A DNA stretch of 64,000 nucleotides from Vibrio methylphosphonaticus (GTDB taxonomy: Bacteria; Pseudomonadota; Gammaproteobacteria; Enterobacterales; Vibrionaceae): assembly GCF_023634655.1 (NCBI RefSeq), contig NZ_JAMKMS010000016.1, forward strand, positions 1 to 64,000, given 5' to 3'. The position numbers and the translations under genes are program-made. This document shows positions 1-8,782 of this stretch, piece by piece. The stretch's first letter is position 1. Every line of letters starts with the position of its first letter. The notes beneath the pieces were generated by a model, which was not told where the DNA came from, ran no database searches, and saw only the letters and a program-made list of their open reading frames with translations.

Positions 1-200
1 CTAAATTTTTAAAGAACATTTCTAACGTTTTCGTCGCTTAGCGTCTCGTCGTTAGGGGTGCGTATCTTACGCTTCCCGACTGGAGAGTCAAGATGTTTTT
101 TCAAACTTTCTTTTCTACTCCAAACCGACTCGTCTATGTGACTTTCGTCTCACTCCGTGTCGGTGAGGCGGCATTATAGAGATCACTCAACTGATGACAA
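1..200 (-). promoter_or_regulatory. Leader and tandem P1/P2 promoters of an rRNA operon
   Basis: Read on the minus strand, there are two sigma70 promoters in tandem. P1 has a TTGTCA -35 (195-200), a 16-bp spacer and a TATAAT -10 (173-178). P2 has TTGACT (86-91), a 16-bp spacer and TAAGAT (64-69). The leader ends with GTTCTTTAAAAATTT (about 3-17), which resembles the boxA antitermination element found before 16S genes. DNA upstream of P1 is AT-rich, as expected for an UP element. The 16S gene must lie outside the left edge. An rrn operon directly after murI matches the E. coli btuB-murI-rrnB order. No rRNA sequence itself is in the window. Confidence 0.85.
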
Positions 201-390
201 GTGTTTTCTTCAAATTAATTATTGTTTGCTCAAAATGCCATCAAGATGCTTTTTTCTTGATTAAAATCCAACATTTGAAATACATCACATCAATTAATTG
301 GAAAAATCCCCCTCAACTACGTAATATTCTTATATCTATTTTTTAACGATAGATGTCATTATTCGCAATTAAGAAAAGTAGTATTTAAAT

Positions 391-837
391 ATGGATTCTA
401 AAAAATCAGTCTTTCTGGTGATCGCTGTTGCCGTAATAGGGGGAATCATCTTCTCTCAATTTACAGTTTCGCCAGCTCTCGCATTTGTTGTTGGTGTGGT
501 TGCCACTTTTTTCGTCGTAAAGCTTTCAACCTCCACACCTAAGCAAGTATCCGAATCATCGAATTCAACTAAAACTCTCTATGTAGGGAACCTACCGTAT
601 AAAGCTAATGAATCTCATGTAAGAGATCTATTTGGTGAACACGGGGAGGTTTTTGCTGTGAGACTAATGAAGGATAAAAGAACCGGTAAACGCAGAGGCT
701 TTGGATTTGTTGTTATGGCTAGTTCTGATGTCGATGCCGCTATCAATGCTATTAACGAGAAAGATTACATGCAGCGTACATTGAAAGTTCGTGTCGCTAA
801 CGACCCTAAACACCCTGAAGGGGAAATAGTTGAATAG
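391..837 (+). CDS. Membrane-anchored RRM-domain RNA-binding protein
   Basis: This 148-residue protein has two hydrophobic segments (about 7-22 and 28-45) followed by a short linker and one RNA recognition motif (about 61-137). RNP2 is LYVGNL (63-68) and RNP1 is RRGFGFVVM (101-109), so the two aromatic RNA-stacking positions in RNP1 are present. The layout suggests an RNA-binding domain held at the cytoplasmic face of the inner membrane. Single-RRM proteins occur in many bacteria, but their targets are mostly unknown. It is divergent from the rRNA promoters and convergent with murI, overlapping the murI 3' end by 32 bases. The RNA it binds cannot be read from sequence. Confidence 0.85.
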   Translation: MDSKKSVFLVIAVAVIGGIIFSQFTVSPALAFVVGVVATFFVVKLSTSTPKQVSESSNSTKTLYVGNLPYKANESHVRDLFGEHGEVFAVRLMKDKRTGKRRGFGFVVMASSDVDAAINAINEKDYMQRTLKVRVANDPKHPEGEIVE

Positions 838-1609
838 GTGTAAAACCTAACAATTGTACTGCGTTATTTAGTGCCGCCTCCTCTACGGGGGGCGCACTAC
901 AAAAAATACTCAATGCCCCTTCTTCTGCATCTTGCCCGACTTCTCCTAAAAGGCTCGCGACCCTTCTTGCGATGGCTTCACCAGAATCTATCAATTCAAC
1001 CTTATCACCGAGTGCATAACCGATCTCTTCTCTTAATAGAGGAAAGTGAGTACACCCTAAGACTGCAACATCAATATTGTTATTGAGCGATGAAAGGATC
1101 TCCCCTATCTCACTTTGGTCTACCGCACGACCTCTCAGTTTATCCTCAGCTAGCTCAACTAAGCGAGTTGAGCCAATGAGCTTAACTTCTTTATCCGTTG
1201 AGAAATCACGAATCAGATCTTGCGTATACTGTCTCGTAATAGTGGCAGGAGTCGCAATCAGTGCTACTGCTGTCTTCGAAAGAATTGAGGCTGGCTTTAT
1301 TGCAGGTACAACACCAACCACAGGGATGGCTGTCTGCTGACGCAAATGAGGTAACACAATCGTACTCGCCGTATTGCAAGCAATAACAATAATATCAATC
1401 CTTGTCACCGACACCATTTGCTTCACTAACGCGCAAGTTCTGGTCACTAAGACGTCTTGAGCCAATTCACCATAAGGGTACGCTTCATTATCGAACAAAT
1501 AGATATAGTTTTCGTTAGGCAATCGAGCATAGATCTCTTTAAAAACTGAGAGTCCACCGACACCAGAGTCAAAGATGAGAACGTTTTTCTTGGTTACTTG
1601 ATTCGACAT
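806..1609 (-). CDS. murI: Glutamate racemase
   Basis: MurI converts L-glutamate to D-glutamate for peptidoglycan in the cytoplasm. The 267-residue protein starts with the typical FDSGVGGL motif (13-20) and carries the two catalytic cysteines in IACNTAST (Cys78) and LGCTH (Cys186), which act as the acid/base pair without a cofactor. Length matches the family. It is the last gene before the rRNA operon, as in E. coli, and lies downstream of the Dph6-like gene and btuB on the same strand. There is no clear Shine-Dalgarno sequence before the ATG. The last 32 bases overlap the convergent RRM gene. Confidence 0.97.
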   Translation of the reverse strand: MSNQVTKKNVLIFDSGVGGLSVFKEIYARLPNENYIYLFDNEAYPYGELAQDVLVTRTCALVKQMVSVTRIDIIVIACNTASTIVLPHLRQQTAIPVVGVVPAIKPASILSKTAVALIATPATITRQYTQDLIRDFSTDKEVKLIGSTRLVELAEDKLRGRAVDQSEIGEILSSLNNNIDVAVLGCTHFPLLREEIGYALGDKVELIDSGEAIARRVASLLGEVGQDAEEGALSIFCSAPPVEEAALNNAVQLLGFTPIQLFPLQGV

Positions 1610-1679
1610 AACAACAAAACTTTAGCGATATTGCCGCTAATCATACTGAGAAGCATGGTTAGCGTAAACCAGGTTAATG

Positions 1680-2342
1680 TTAATCTGACACGATGCGGTA
1701 GCGCAGATGACTAAATCGCTCTGCGGTTTCAATACTGCAATGCTCTAATTGAAGTGATGACGAAAAGTATTGAGAGTTCATCACCAGGGTATGAAACTCC
1801 CCATCTTCACCACAAGGGTCAACATGCTTAGGTAGATTATCAATTAATTCTTGAGTATAAACCTGTCCACATGTGGACTCTGGTAGCACGTTGCGATCCA
1901 CCGTCACCATTACTGTTTCAATACCACGTTGGAGTATTTCTTTTGCTAGGCTATAGCTGTTCTCCCCTAGTAACGGAAAGACAGCCTCATAACCTGCAGG
2001 CTCCACGTAACTTTTACGGTAATCAACAATGCCGTTGCAAAACATATCGCCAAACGCTATTCCATCAATCGACATTCCTGACGCCTGTATCCCCTGAATA
2101 ACTGTAGACTGATAAATCTCATTGCTAGGAAAGATAGCTGGTAACTCTATTGTGATGAGTGGTAAGCCTAATCGGTTAGCTTGCATCTCAACAACAGATA
2201 ACGGCGTCACTTGAAAAGGGACTTCACCGTTTACGTGCGTCGTGTACAAACCTACTACATGGTAATCGTCAGATTCCATTAACCTTTCTAAGGCTAGCGT
2301 AGAATCTTTTCCTGATGACCAACTGATAATAATGTTTTTCAT
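1680..2342 (-). CDS. Dph6-like adenine nucleotide alpha hydrolase (ATP pyrophosphatase)
   Basis: This is a 220-residue protein of the ATP-bind_4/Dph6 family (PP-loop ATPases). The PP-loop is SWSSGKDST near residue 8, which binds ATP to adenylate a substrate; the eukaryotic relative amidates diphthine, but bacteria lack diphthamide, so the substrate here is unknown. The gene directly follows btuB. The start is an ATG without a visible ribosome binding site, preceded by a hairpin plus T-run at 2351-2374. Expression may therefore depend on readthrough from btuB or on an unseen promoter. Its place after a riboswitch-controlled btuB suggests, but does not prove, a link to cobalamin. Confidence 0.8.
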   Translation of the reverse strand: MKNIIISWSSGKDSTLALERLMESDDYHVVGLYTTHVNGEVPFQVTPLSVVEMQANRLGLPLITIELPAIFPSNEIYQSTVIQGIQASGMSIDGIAFGDMFCNGIVDYRKSYVEPAGYEAVFPLLGENSYSLAKEILQRGIETVMVTVDRNVLPESTCGQVYTQELIDNLPKHVDPCGEDGEFHTLVMNSQYFSSSLQLEHCSIETAERFSHLRYRIVSD

Positions 2343-2349
2343 AATTTAC

Positions 2350-2375
2350 AAAAAAGCCGCCATTATTGACGGCTG
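2350..2375 (-). terminator. Rho-independent terminator after btuB
   Basis: On the minus strand AGCCGTC and GGCGGCT pair around a 6-base loop (with one G-U pair), followed by six Ts. It lies just after the btuB stop and ends only about 8 bases before the ATG of the next gene. It could fully terminate btuB mRNA or act as an attenuator for the downstream ATPase gene. Confidence 0.75.
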
Positions 2376-2381
2376 CTTCTC

Positions 2382-4217
2382 CTAAAACTCATACATAGCA
2401 TTGACATAGTAGTTACGCTCAGGCGTTTTATAGCCTTTAACCATCTCATACTCTTCGTTAAGCAGGTTACCCACTTTAGCGCCTATGCTAACCCCATTAC
2501 TAAAGAAATATGTCCCGGCTATATCCACTAGAGAATATGGGTCTAGTTCTTTAGTGTTGGTCAAATCATCATAACGCTTTCCTTGATAAAGGTAGCTTAA
2601 ATCAAACTGCCAAGCCTCTAGACTATACGATGCATTCCATTTGCCGCTATGGCGTGCTCGCCTAGCTAAAAAGTTTCCCGTCGTTTCATCCTTTGCGTCT
2701 AAATAGTCATATGACACTTCGTGAGAAATAACCCCAGTACTAAATCTAGTGAGAATTTCAACGCCTTCGATTTTCGCTTTATTAATGTTCACATTCGTAG
2801 AACCATTACTTGCAATCATCTTATCCACGTTACTTTGATACGCCGCAAGACGAAAATCCAAATGAGAAAAATCCCCTTCCAACGCGATTTCTGATGTGGC
2901 AGATTCCTCAGGTACTAGATTTGGGTTTCCTTCATAACAACCCCAAGAGCCACACTCTTTAGGCCAATATAATTCATTAAACGTTGGCGCTTTGAAGGCT
3001 GTTCCGTGCATCGCAACAACCTTCAATTGCTCAGTAACACTAACGCCTCCACCAAGCTGATAAGTTGTGTAGTTACCATAGGCACTATTATCATCGTGTC
3101 TAACATTACCTTCGAACGTAACGATTCCTTGCTGGTAAAGTGCTCCGGCAAATACAGCACCATTGTCACGACTGTCCTTTGTCATCAGCTTAGTCGTATT
3201 GTCGATATTATCCTTATACCAATCCACACCACCAATTACATTTAGTTGTTCTGTAACTTTTAGATTGTTATTCCAATTTATCGCAACTCGATTTGTTGAT
3301 ATCGTCCCCTCAGGCTGGCCTTGTCCATAAGATTTAGCCTTATCTTGATTTGTGGACAACGATAACTCCGAATCAAAGCCTTCACGACTATATTCGCTAG
3401 CGACACTCAAGCTATACAGGTCACTATCGGACTTATCAACGCCTGTCCACGGATTATCAAACTCCGTATAGTGCTTTTGATAATAGCCATTGGCTTTAAG
3501 TAGCCACGCATCGTTAAGTCTTTTCCCCATATCAAGAACAAGATATTGGCTTTCATAGCCGTCGTCATCAGCATCTATCGGGTTGGTGCTTGTTGGCTGT
3601 ATATTGTAACCTTCACTTGTTTGATGCGTTGCTGTTAAGTTCAACCACCCAGAATGAACGTCTCCTAATGATAGAGTGGCACCAATATTGTAACTACCAA
3701 AGCTACCCACCCCTGCCTTAACTCGGCTAGGAGCGTTGTTCTGACTAGTGGTAATAATATTTACCACTCCACTTACCGCATCAGATCCATAAACGGCAGC
3801 GCGAGCTCCACGAATAACTTCAATTCGCTGAACACCATCTAATGGCATTGCCGAAATATTCGCAGAGCCGGTCGTAGCACTACCCAGTCTCACACCATTA
3901 ATCAGTACTAAGGTGTTCTTCGTCGAACGACCACGTATATACAGCTCCGCACTCTGCCCGACACCACCTTGATTAGCGATTTGAACACCTGGTAAGCGCC
4001 TCAACACCTCTGATAGTGACTTAGCTTGGATCGCGTCAATTTGAGTTCTGTCAATAATTTCAATTGGTGCTAAAACGTTAGTGAGTTTCTGCTCAACACG
4101 GTTTGCAGTAACTACCATGGTTTCTTGGGTTGGTTTTTCTTGCTCTTGCGCCAGTGAAAAAGAAGCATAAGAAGAGAGCGATGCAGCCACTGCTATCGCC
4201 AAAAAAGATTGGTTCAT
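2382..4217 (-). CDS. btuB: TonB-dependent vitamin B12 outer-membrane receptor
   Basis: BtuB imports cobalamins across the outer membrane using energy from TonB-ExbBD. The 611-residue precursor has a signal peptide (about 1-23, ending SFSLA), a TonB box-like ETMVVTA (32-38), a plug domain (about 45-155, with EVIRGARAAVYGSDAVSGVV) and a 22-strand barrel that ends in an aromatic residue (YEF). The cobalamin riboswitch directly upstream supports the substrate assignment. Synteny with trmA (divergent) and murI matches E. coli. Confidence 0.95.
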   Translation of the reverse strand: MNQSFLAIAVAASLSSYASFSLAQEQEKPTQETMVVTANRVEQKLTNVLAPIEIIDRTQIDAIQAKSLSEVLRRLPGVQIANQGGVGQSAELYIRGRSTKNTLVLINGVRLGSATTGSANISAMPLDGVQRIEVIRGARAAVYGSDAVSGVVNIITTSQNNAPSRVKAGVGSFGSYNIGATLSLGDVHSGWLNLTATHQTSEGYNIQPTSTNPIDADDDGYESQYLVLDMGKRLNDAWLLKANGYYQKHYTEFDNPWTGVDKSDSDLYSLSVASEYSREGFDSELSLSTNQDKAKSYGQGQPEGTISTNRVAINWNNNLKVTEQLNVIGGVDWYKDNIDNTTKLMTKDSRDNGAVFAGALYQQGIVTFEGNVRHDDNSAYGNYTTYQLGGGVSVTEQLKVVAMHGTAFKAPTFNELYWPKECGSWGCYEGNPNLVPEESATSEIALEGDFSHLDFRLAAYQSNVDKMIASNGSTNVNINKAKIEGVEILTRFSTGVISHEVSYDYLDAKDETTGNFLARRARHSGKWNASYSLEAWQFDLSYLYQGKRYDDLTNTKELDPYSLVDIAGTYFFSNGVSIGAKVGNLLNEEYEMVKGYKTPERNYYVNAMYEF

Positions 4218-4282
4218 TGTTATATTGCCCTAATCGCGTAAGTCCTTCCAAGTCGCTCATGTTTTAGTGTTGTAAGCAACTT

Positions 4283-4478
4283 GGCTGCTGGCAGGTATTC
4301 GGACTTAAGAGCACAAGGAACATCATGTTCCTAAATCTACTAACTCGACTTCCCGTACTCAATACAGTGTCTTAATGAGTGTTCGTTCTCTTTTACCGCT
4401 GCGCGTCAGTTCTGGATTTACACCAGATTCCCTTTTCAGTGAGATTCCTTTGTCATTCTCACACCAGCTAAGCGGCAT
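4283..4478 (-). promoter_or_regulatory. Cobalamin riboswitch (B12 element) of btuB
   Basis: On the minus strand the leader carries the conserved B12-box: AGGGAATCTGGTG, then AAATCCAG, then CTGACGCGCAGCGGTAA (about 4398-4437). It is followed by the 3' core GTCCGAATACCTGCCAGCAGCC (about 4284-4306 region). These are the signature blocks of the adenosylcobalamin-sensing RNA that blocks ribosome access to btuB when B12 is plentiful. Exact ends are approximate. About 65 bases separate it from the btuB start codon. Confidence 0.93.
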
Positions 4479-4636
4479 GGTATTAACAACATGATAATTT
4501 GTCCATAACAGATTGAACTAAGCTATAGATATACAGCCCTAATAATAGACATTTCTGGGAAAAACTGGACAACGACGGGAGATTGAATAAAATCTGCCCT
4601 CCTTTACAAAACTCATTACGACGATAGGCAACCATA

Positions 4637-5749
4637 ATGGCAAACCTCGACTTCACACCAGAAGGCTACCAAATTCAGCTCGACGAAAAATCTCAACGAC
4701 TGATCGACATGATGGCGCCTTATTCTGCTCCTGAACTCGAAGTCTTTACTTCTCCTGAGAAGCACTATCGCATGCGTGCCGAGTTCCGTGTTTGGCACGA
4801 GGGTGAGGACATGTACTACGTCATGTTCAACCAAGAAACGCGCGAAAAGTATCGTGTTGATCAATTCCCCGCTGCGAGCCGCCTCATCAATGATTTGATG
4901 CCACTTCTTATCGATGCGATGAAAGGTAATGAGGTTTTACGTAAGAAGCTATTCCAAGTCGATTTTCTTTCTACGCTTAGCGGTGAGGTTTTAGTTTCTC
5001 TGCTTTATCATCGTCAACTGGATGACGCTTGGAAAGTTGAAGCTCAAGCGCTAAAGCAAAGATTGAATGACGAAGGCTTTAAACTCAATCTAATTGGTCG
5101 TGCCCGAAAAATGAAAATCGTACTAGACCAAGACTACGTGATGGAAACTTTGCATGTAAATAGTCAGCCATACCACTACCAACAAGTTGAAAACAGCTTT
5201 ACACAGCCAAATGGTCCTGTGGCGCAAAAAATGCTGGAATGGGCTGTGGATTGTACACAAGAGAGCAAAGGTGATCTGCTTGAGCTTTACTGTGGAAATG
5301 GTAACTTTTCTCTTGCTTTGGCACAAAACTTCGAACGCGTTCTTGCCACTGAACTTGCCAAGCCTTCTGTAGATTCAGCACAATTCAACATTGCAGCAAA
5401 CCACATCGACAATGTGCAAATTATTCGAATGTCAGCAGAAGACTTTACTGAAGCCATGGAAGGAAAACGTGAATTCCGCCGCCTAAAGCAACAGAATGTC
5501 GATTTAAAAAGCTATAACTGCAATACCATTTTTGTCGATCCACCACGCTCTGGAATGGATGTAGATACATGTAAAATGGTGCAAGGTTACGAACGCATCC
5601 TCTACATTTCGTGTAACCCTGAAACCTTAAAGGACAATCTGGATATCCTTGGTGAAACACACACCATTACTCGATTCGCGCTATTTGATCAATTTCCCTT
5701 CACTCATCATATTGAAGCGGGTGTTATGTTAGAGCGTAAGGTTAACTAA
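4637..5749 (+). CDS. trmA: tRNA (uracil-54-C5)-methyltransferase
   Basis: TrmA makes ribothymidine at position 54 of the T-loop of tRNAs using SAM. The 370-residue protein has the SAM-binding motif LLELYCGNGNFSLAL (about 214-228), DPPRSGMD (301-308), the nucleophilic Cys326 in YISCNPETL and the general base Glu360, matching the E. coli enzyme (Cys324, Glu358). It lacks the TRAM domain and iron-sulfur cysteines of RlmC/RlmD. It is divergent from btuB and ends at a bidirectional terminator. Confidence 0.97.
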   Translation: MANLDFTPEGYQIQLDEKSQRLIDMMAPYSAPELEVFTSPEKHYRMRAEFRVWHEGEDMYYVMFNQETREKYRVDQFPAASRLINDLMPLLIDAMKGNEVLRKKLFQVDFLSTLSGEVLVSLLYHRQLDDAWKVEAQALKQRLNDEGFKLNLIGRARKMKIVLDQDYVMETLHVNSQPYHYQQVENSFTQPNGPVAQKMLEWAVDCTQESKGDLLELYCGNGNFSLALAQNFERVLATELAKPSVDSAQFNIAANHIDNVQIIRMSAEDFTEAMEGKREFRRLKQQNVDLKSYNCNTIFVDPPRSGMDVDTCKMVQGYERILYISCNPETLKDNLDILGETHTITRFALFDQFPFTHHIEAGVMLERKVN

Positions 5750-5790
5750 TACCTTTACGCTGTTAGAAGCAAAGCACCTTCAGAAATAAA

Positions 5791-5818
5791 AAAAACGAGC
5801 CATCAGGCTCGTTTTTTC
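5791..5818. terminator. Bidirectional terminator between trmA and yijD
   Basis: ACGAGCC (5795-5801) pairs with GGCTCGT (5806-5812) around a four-base loop, flanked by A-run on the left and T-run on the right. It can stop both convergent transcripts. Confidence 0.9.
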
Positions 5819-5833
5819 ATTTCTACATTCAAC

Positions 5834-6205
5834 TTAGGCTTCTTTCATGATGTAGCCTAATTTCTTGCCAATCCAGAAAAGCAGCACCAACACGACAATA
5901 ATCGCGAAGAAGTTACCACCCGCATCCGGATACTGCGCTTTAGTAAACGCGGAATGCCCAAATGCCCCAACAAAAAATGCCGCTAGGCCAACCATAGGGA
6001 AATCTTCAGGGATCGGGTTTTTTAGGTACTCTTGATAAAGAGCCTGCAGTGATAGCACAAGTGCAATCAAAGGAAAAATAGAGAAAGTCATGTCGCTAAT
6101 CGTCAACCAAGACAACATAGCATTACCACACATACCAGCAATCAGTGCTAGTACCAGTGTTTTTTTACCGCTGTTACTGCTTTCAGAGGAAATTTCTTTA
6201 GACAT
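5834..6205 (-). CDS. yijD: YijD-family inner membrane protein
   Basis: A 123-residue protein with four hydrophobic segments and charged C-terminus (about 15-36, 40-57, 73-90, 98-115), matching the DUF1422/YijD family. Function is unknown; the gene is almost always cotranscribed with fabR, which suggests a membrane or fatty-acid link. Its ATG overlaps the fabR stop by one base (TGATG), implying translational coupling. Confidence 0.88.
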   Translation of the reverse strand: MSKEISSESSNSGKKTLVLALIAGMCGNAMLSWLTISDMTFSIFPLIALVLSLQALYQEYLKNPIPEDFPMVGLAAFFVGAFGHSAFTKAQYPDAGGNFFAIIVVLVLLFWIGKKLGYIMKEA

Positions 6206-6846
6206 CAGTTCGACCCTTCTTTTAGACGGTTTCGTTCACGTTCTTTACGGTACCAGTGTGCGCCCTTGGCCACGATTCTTAATTGGACAATCAACCTTTC
6301 AGCGAGTTCATATCTTTCCGCTTTACTCAAATCAAGCGCTTCAGCACCTGAACTGAATACTAGAATGACCGACGCCTCTGCTTGAGCAAATGCTTCATCA
6401 CGATCCATACCAGTGCTAACCAAATACTCGGTCAGCTCAGCAGAAAAGTGCTGAATTTCTCTTGCTACCGCAGCGCGAAATTCAAACGATGTGCCCGAAC
6501 GTTCTCTCAACAATAGTCGAAAAACGTTTGGACTACTCGCAATAAATTCCATAAAAGTCTCGACCGAAGTGCGAATCACACTGCCTTCTTTGACAATACG
6601 TTGGCGCGCTTGTCGCATTAACTGCCTAAGCAGTAAGCCCCCTTCGTCTACCATGGTGAGACCCAGTTCATCCATGTCTTTAAAGTGACGATAAAAAGAA
6701 GTCGGAGCAATGCCCGCTTCTCGCGCCACTTCGCGCAAGCTCAAATTAGAAAAACTACGATCAGCACTTAACTGGCTAAACGCAGCATCAATCAATGAAC
6801 GACGCGTTTTTTCTTTTTGTTGTGCACGGATTCCCATTGATTTCAT
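6205..6846 (-). CDS. fabR: TetR-family repressor of unsaturated fatty acid synthesis
   Basis: FabR represses fabA and fabB in response to the unsaturated/saturated acyl-thioester pool. The 213-residue protein has an N-terminal TetR helix-turn-helix (about 15-60, with SLREVAREAGIAPTSFYRHF) almost identical to the E. coli protein, followed by the ligand/dimer domain. The ATG at 6846 gives a 3-residue extension over the MGIRAQQKEK start at 6837; neither has a strong ribosome site. It is divergent from sthA, as in E. coli. Confidence 0.95.
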   Translation of the reverse strand: MKSMGIRAQQKEKTRRSLIDAAFSQLSADRSFSNLSLREVAREAGIAPTSFYRHFKDMDELGLTMVDEGGLLLRQLMRQARQRIVKEGSVIRTSVETFMEFIASSPNVFRLLLRERSGTSFEFRAAVAREIQHFSAELTEYLVSTGMDRDEAFAQAEASVILVFSSGAEALDLSKAERYELAERLIVQLRIVAKGAHWYRKERERNRLKEGSN

Positions 6847-7266
6847 ACTTAACCTAGGTGTACTTGTTGTTTACCGTCCATGACGGCAATCGAGGGAGAG
6901 CCAGTAATATAGCGCGAATAGTGACTTTGTATAAGTGTCGCGAAAAGGATTTTTACTAAAACCTTTTACAACTCTCACTTCACTTTGTAACCAATCACAA
7001 CACGTCAAAGTGATAGCGCGATTTCTCTAAATCCCTACTGCGCTGTAATTTCAGTGCAAAGTCCGTGATCGTTCACACTGTATAGCCTCAGATTCGTTTA
7101 CCTACGTTAATAATCCGTTAGAATCTCGATAACATAAATTTACGCAATGTTAATCAGCAATAACGTTAGTTAACCGAAATTAACGATATGCCCTCCCTTT
7201 CTCCACTGGCGCTTCAAAGCCAATACAGGGTATTGCTTAGTATTACCGCGAAACGAGGATTATTTA
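6847..7266. other. Divergent fabR/sthA intergenic region
   Basis: These 420 bases must hold the promoters of fabR-yijD (minus) and sthA (plus). I see no convincing open reading frame, RNA or perfect operator. The sthA ribosome site is probably ACGAGGA (7253-7259). In E. coli this position carries FabR-linked control, but I could not identify a clear FabR palindrome here. Confidence 0.5.
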
Positions 7267-8667
7267 ATGAGTCGCTCCAAACACTTTGATGCAATCGTTA
7301 TTGGTAGTGGCCCTGGTGGCGAAGGTGCTGCTATGGGCTTAACCAAGGCAGGTCTAAATGTCGCGATCATAGAAAAAGAAGCCAGTGTCGGAGGCGGATG
7401 TACACACTGGGGTACCATTCCATCTAAAGCTCTACGCCACGCCGTAAGCCGAATTATTGAGTTCAACAGTAACCCACTATTTTGCAAAAACAACACCAGC
7501 TTGCATTCGACTTTTTCCAATATCCTCGGGCATGCTAAATCGGTTATCGATAAGCAAACTCGCTTGCGCCAAGGCTTCTATGACCGCAATGAGTGTACGC
7601 TTCTTTTTGGCACCGCCCGTTTTACTGATGCAAATACGCTAGAGGTCACCAAGCAAGACGGTACTGTGGATACGTATTCTGCGGATAAATTTGTTATTGC
7701 TACAGGCTCGCGCCCTTACCGCCCTGACGATGTTGATTTTGATCACTCACGTATCTATGACAGCGATTCCATTTTGTCTCTAGAGCACGACCCGCGTCAT
7801 ATCATCATTTACGGTGCCGGGGTCATTGGCTGTGAGTACGCTTCCGTTTTTCGTGGGCTTGGCGTAAAAACCGACCTCATCAACACCCGAGATCGATTAC
7901 TCGCCTTCCTTGATAACGAAATGTCCGACTCATTGTCCTATCACTTTTGGAACAGCGGTATGATGATTCGGAATGACGAGACCTACGCGAAAATTGAAGG
8001 CACGGAAGATGGCGTTGTTGTTCATCTCAATTCGGGCAAAAAAATGCGAGCCGACTGTATTCTCTTCGCCAATGGTCGCACCGGTAACACTGATGCACTC
8101 AACCTCTCCTCTGTTGGTCTAACACCTGATTCTAGAGGCCAGCTAAAAGTAGATGGTAATTATCAAACAGAAATCGACAACATCTATGCGGTGGGTGATG
8201 TTATTGGCTACCCGAGTTTAGCGAGCGCCGCTTATGACCAAGGTCGATTTGTCGCCCAAGCTATCACACAAGGCGAAGCTGAAGGCACACTGATTGAAGA
8301 TATTCCAACGGGTATTTATACCATTCCTGAAATCAGTTCTGTCGGGAAGACAGAGCAAGAACTGACAGAAGCAAAAGTACCTTATGAAGTAGGACGATCG
8401 TCTTTTAAGCATCTGGCGAGGGCGCAAATTGCCGGCAAAGATGTGGGTAGTCTTAAGATTCTATTTCATCGAGAAACAAAAGAAATCTTGGGGATACACT
8501 GCTTTGGCGAGCGAGCCGCTGAAATCATTCATATCGGTCAAGCGATTATGGAGCAAAAAGGGGAAGCCAATACCATTGAGTACTTTGTTAATACCACATT
8601 TAACTACCCTACAATGGCAGAAGCTTATCGAGTCGCCGCATTAAATGGACTCAATCGCTTGTTTTGA
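7267..8667 (+). CDS. sthA: Soluble pyridine nucleotide transhydrogenase
   Basis: SthA is a cytoplasmic FAD enzyme that moves hydride between NADPH and NAD+. The 466-residue protein has the FAD motif GSGPGGEGAA near the N-terminus, a GGGCTHWGTIPSKA segment in which the second redox cysteine of lipoamide dehydrogenase relatives is replaced, as is usual in SthA, an NAD-binding YGAGVIGCEYAS segment, and the C-terminal dimer domain with HxxxxE-like NYPTMAEAYR. It closely resembles E. coli UdhA throughout. It stands alone and ends at a strong terminator. Confidence 0.97.
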   Translation: MSRSKHFDAIVIGSGPGGEGAAMGLTKAGLNVAIIEKEASVGGGCTHWGTIPSKALRHAVSRIIEFNSNPLFCKNNTSLHSTFSNILGHAKSVIDKQTRLRQGFYDRNECTLLFGTARFTDANTLEVTKQDGTVDTYSADKFVIATGSRPYRPDDVDFDHSRIYDSDSILSLEHDPRHIIIYGAGVIGCEYASVFRGLGVKTDLINTRDRLLAFLDNEMSDSLSYHFWNSGMMIRNDETYAKIEGTEDGVVVHLNSGKKMRADCILFANGRTGNTDALNLSSVGLTPDSRGQLKVDGNYQTEIDNIYAVGDVIGYPSLASAAYDQGRFVAQAITQGEAEGTLIEDIPTGIYTIPEISSVGKTEQELTEAKVPYEVGRSSFKHLARAQIAGKDVGSLKILFHRETKEILGIHCFGERAAEIIHIGQAIMEQKGEANTIEYFVNTTFNYPTMAEAYRVAALNGLNRLF

Positions 8668-8712
8668 GCGCCTACTTAAGCGCCGACTTAGACGTTTAAC
8701 ATCTTTGCTCAT

Positions 8713-8750
8713 AAAAACAGGACGATATTGAGTTCGTCCTGTTTTTTATA
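8713..8750. terminator. Bidirectional terminator between sthA and dinF
   Basis: A perfect 12-bp stem, AAAACAGGACGA (8714-8725) with TCGTCCTGTTTT (8734-8745), with A-run and T-run on the two sides. It serves both convergent genes. Confidence 0.93.
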
Positions 8751-8782
8751 TCCAAAATGTACTCGCTCATTTATTCCAAGCT

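Noticed and set aside
6855..6875. FabR operator GTGTACTTGTTGTTTAC near the fabR start
   Set aside because: The half-sites do not align with the known fabA/fabB palindrome at the right spacing.
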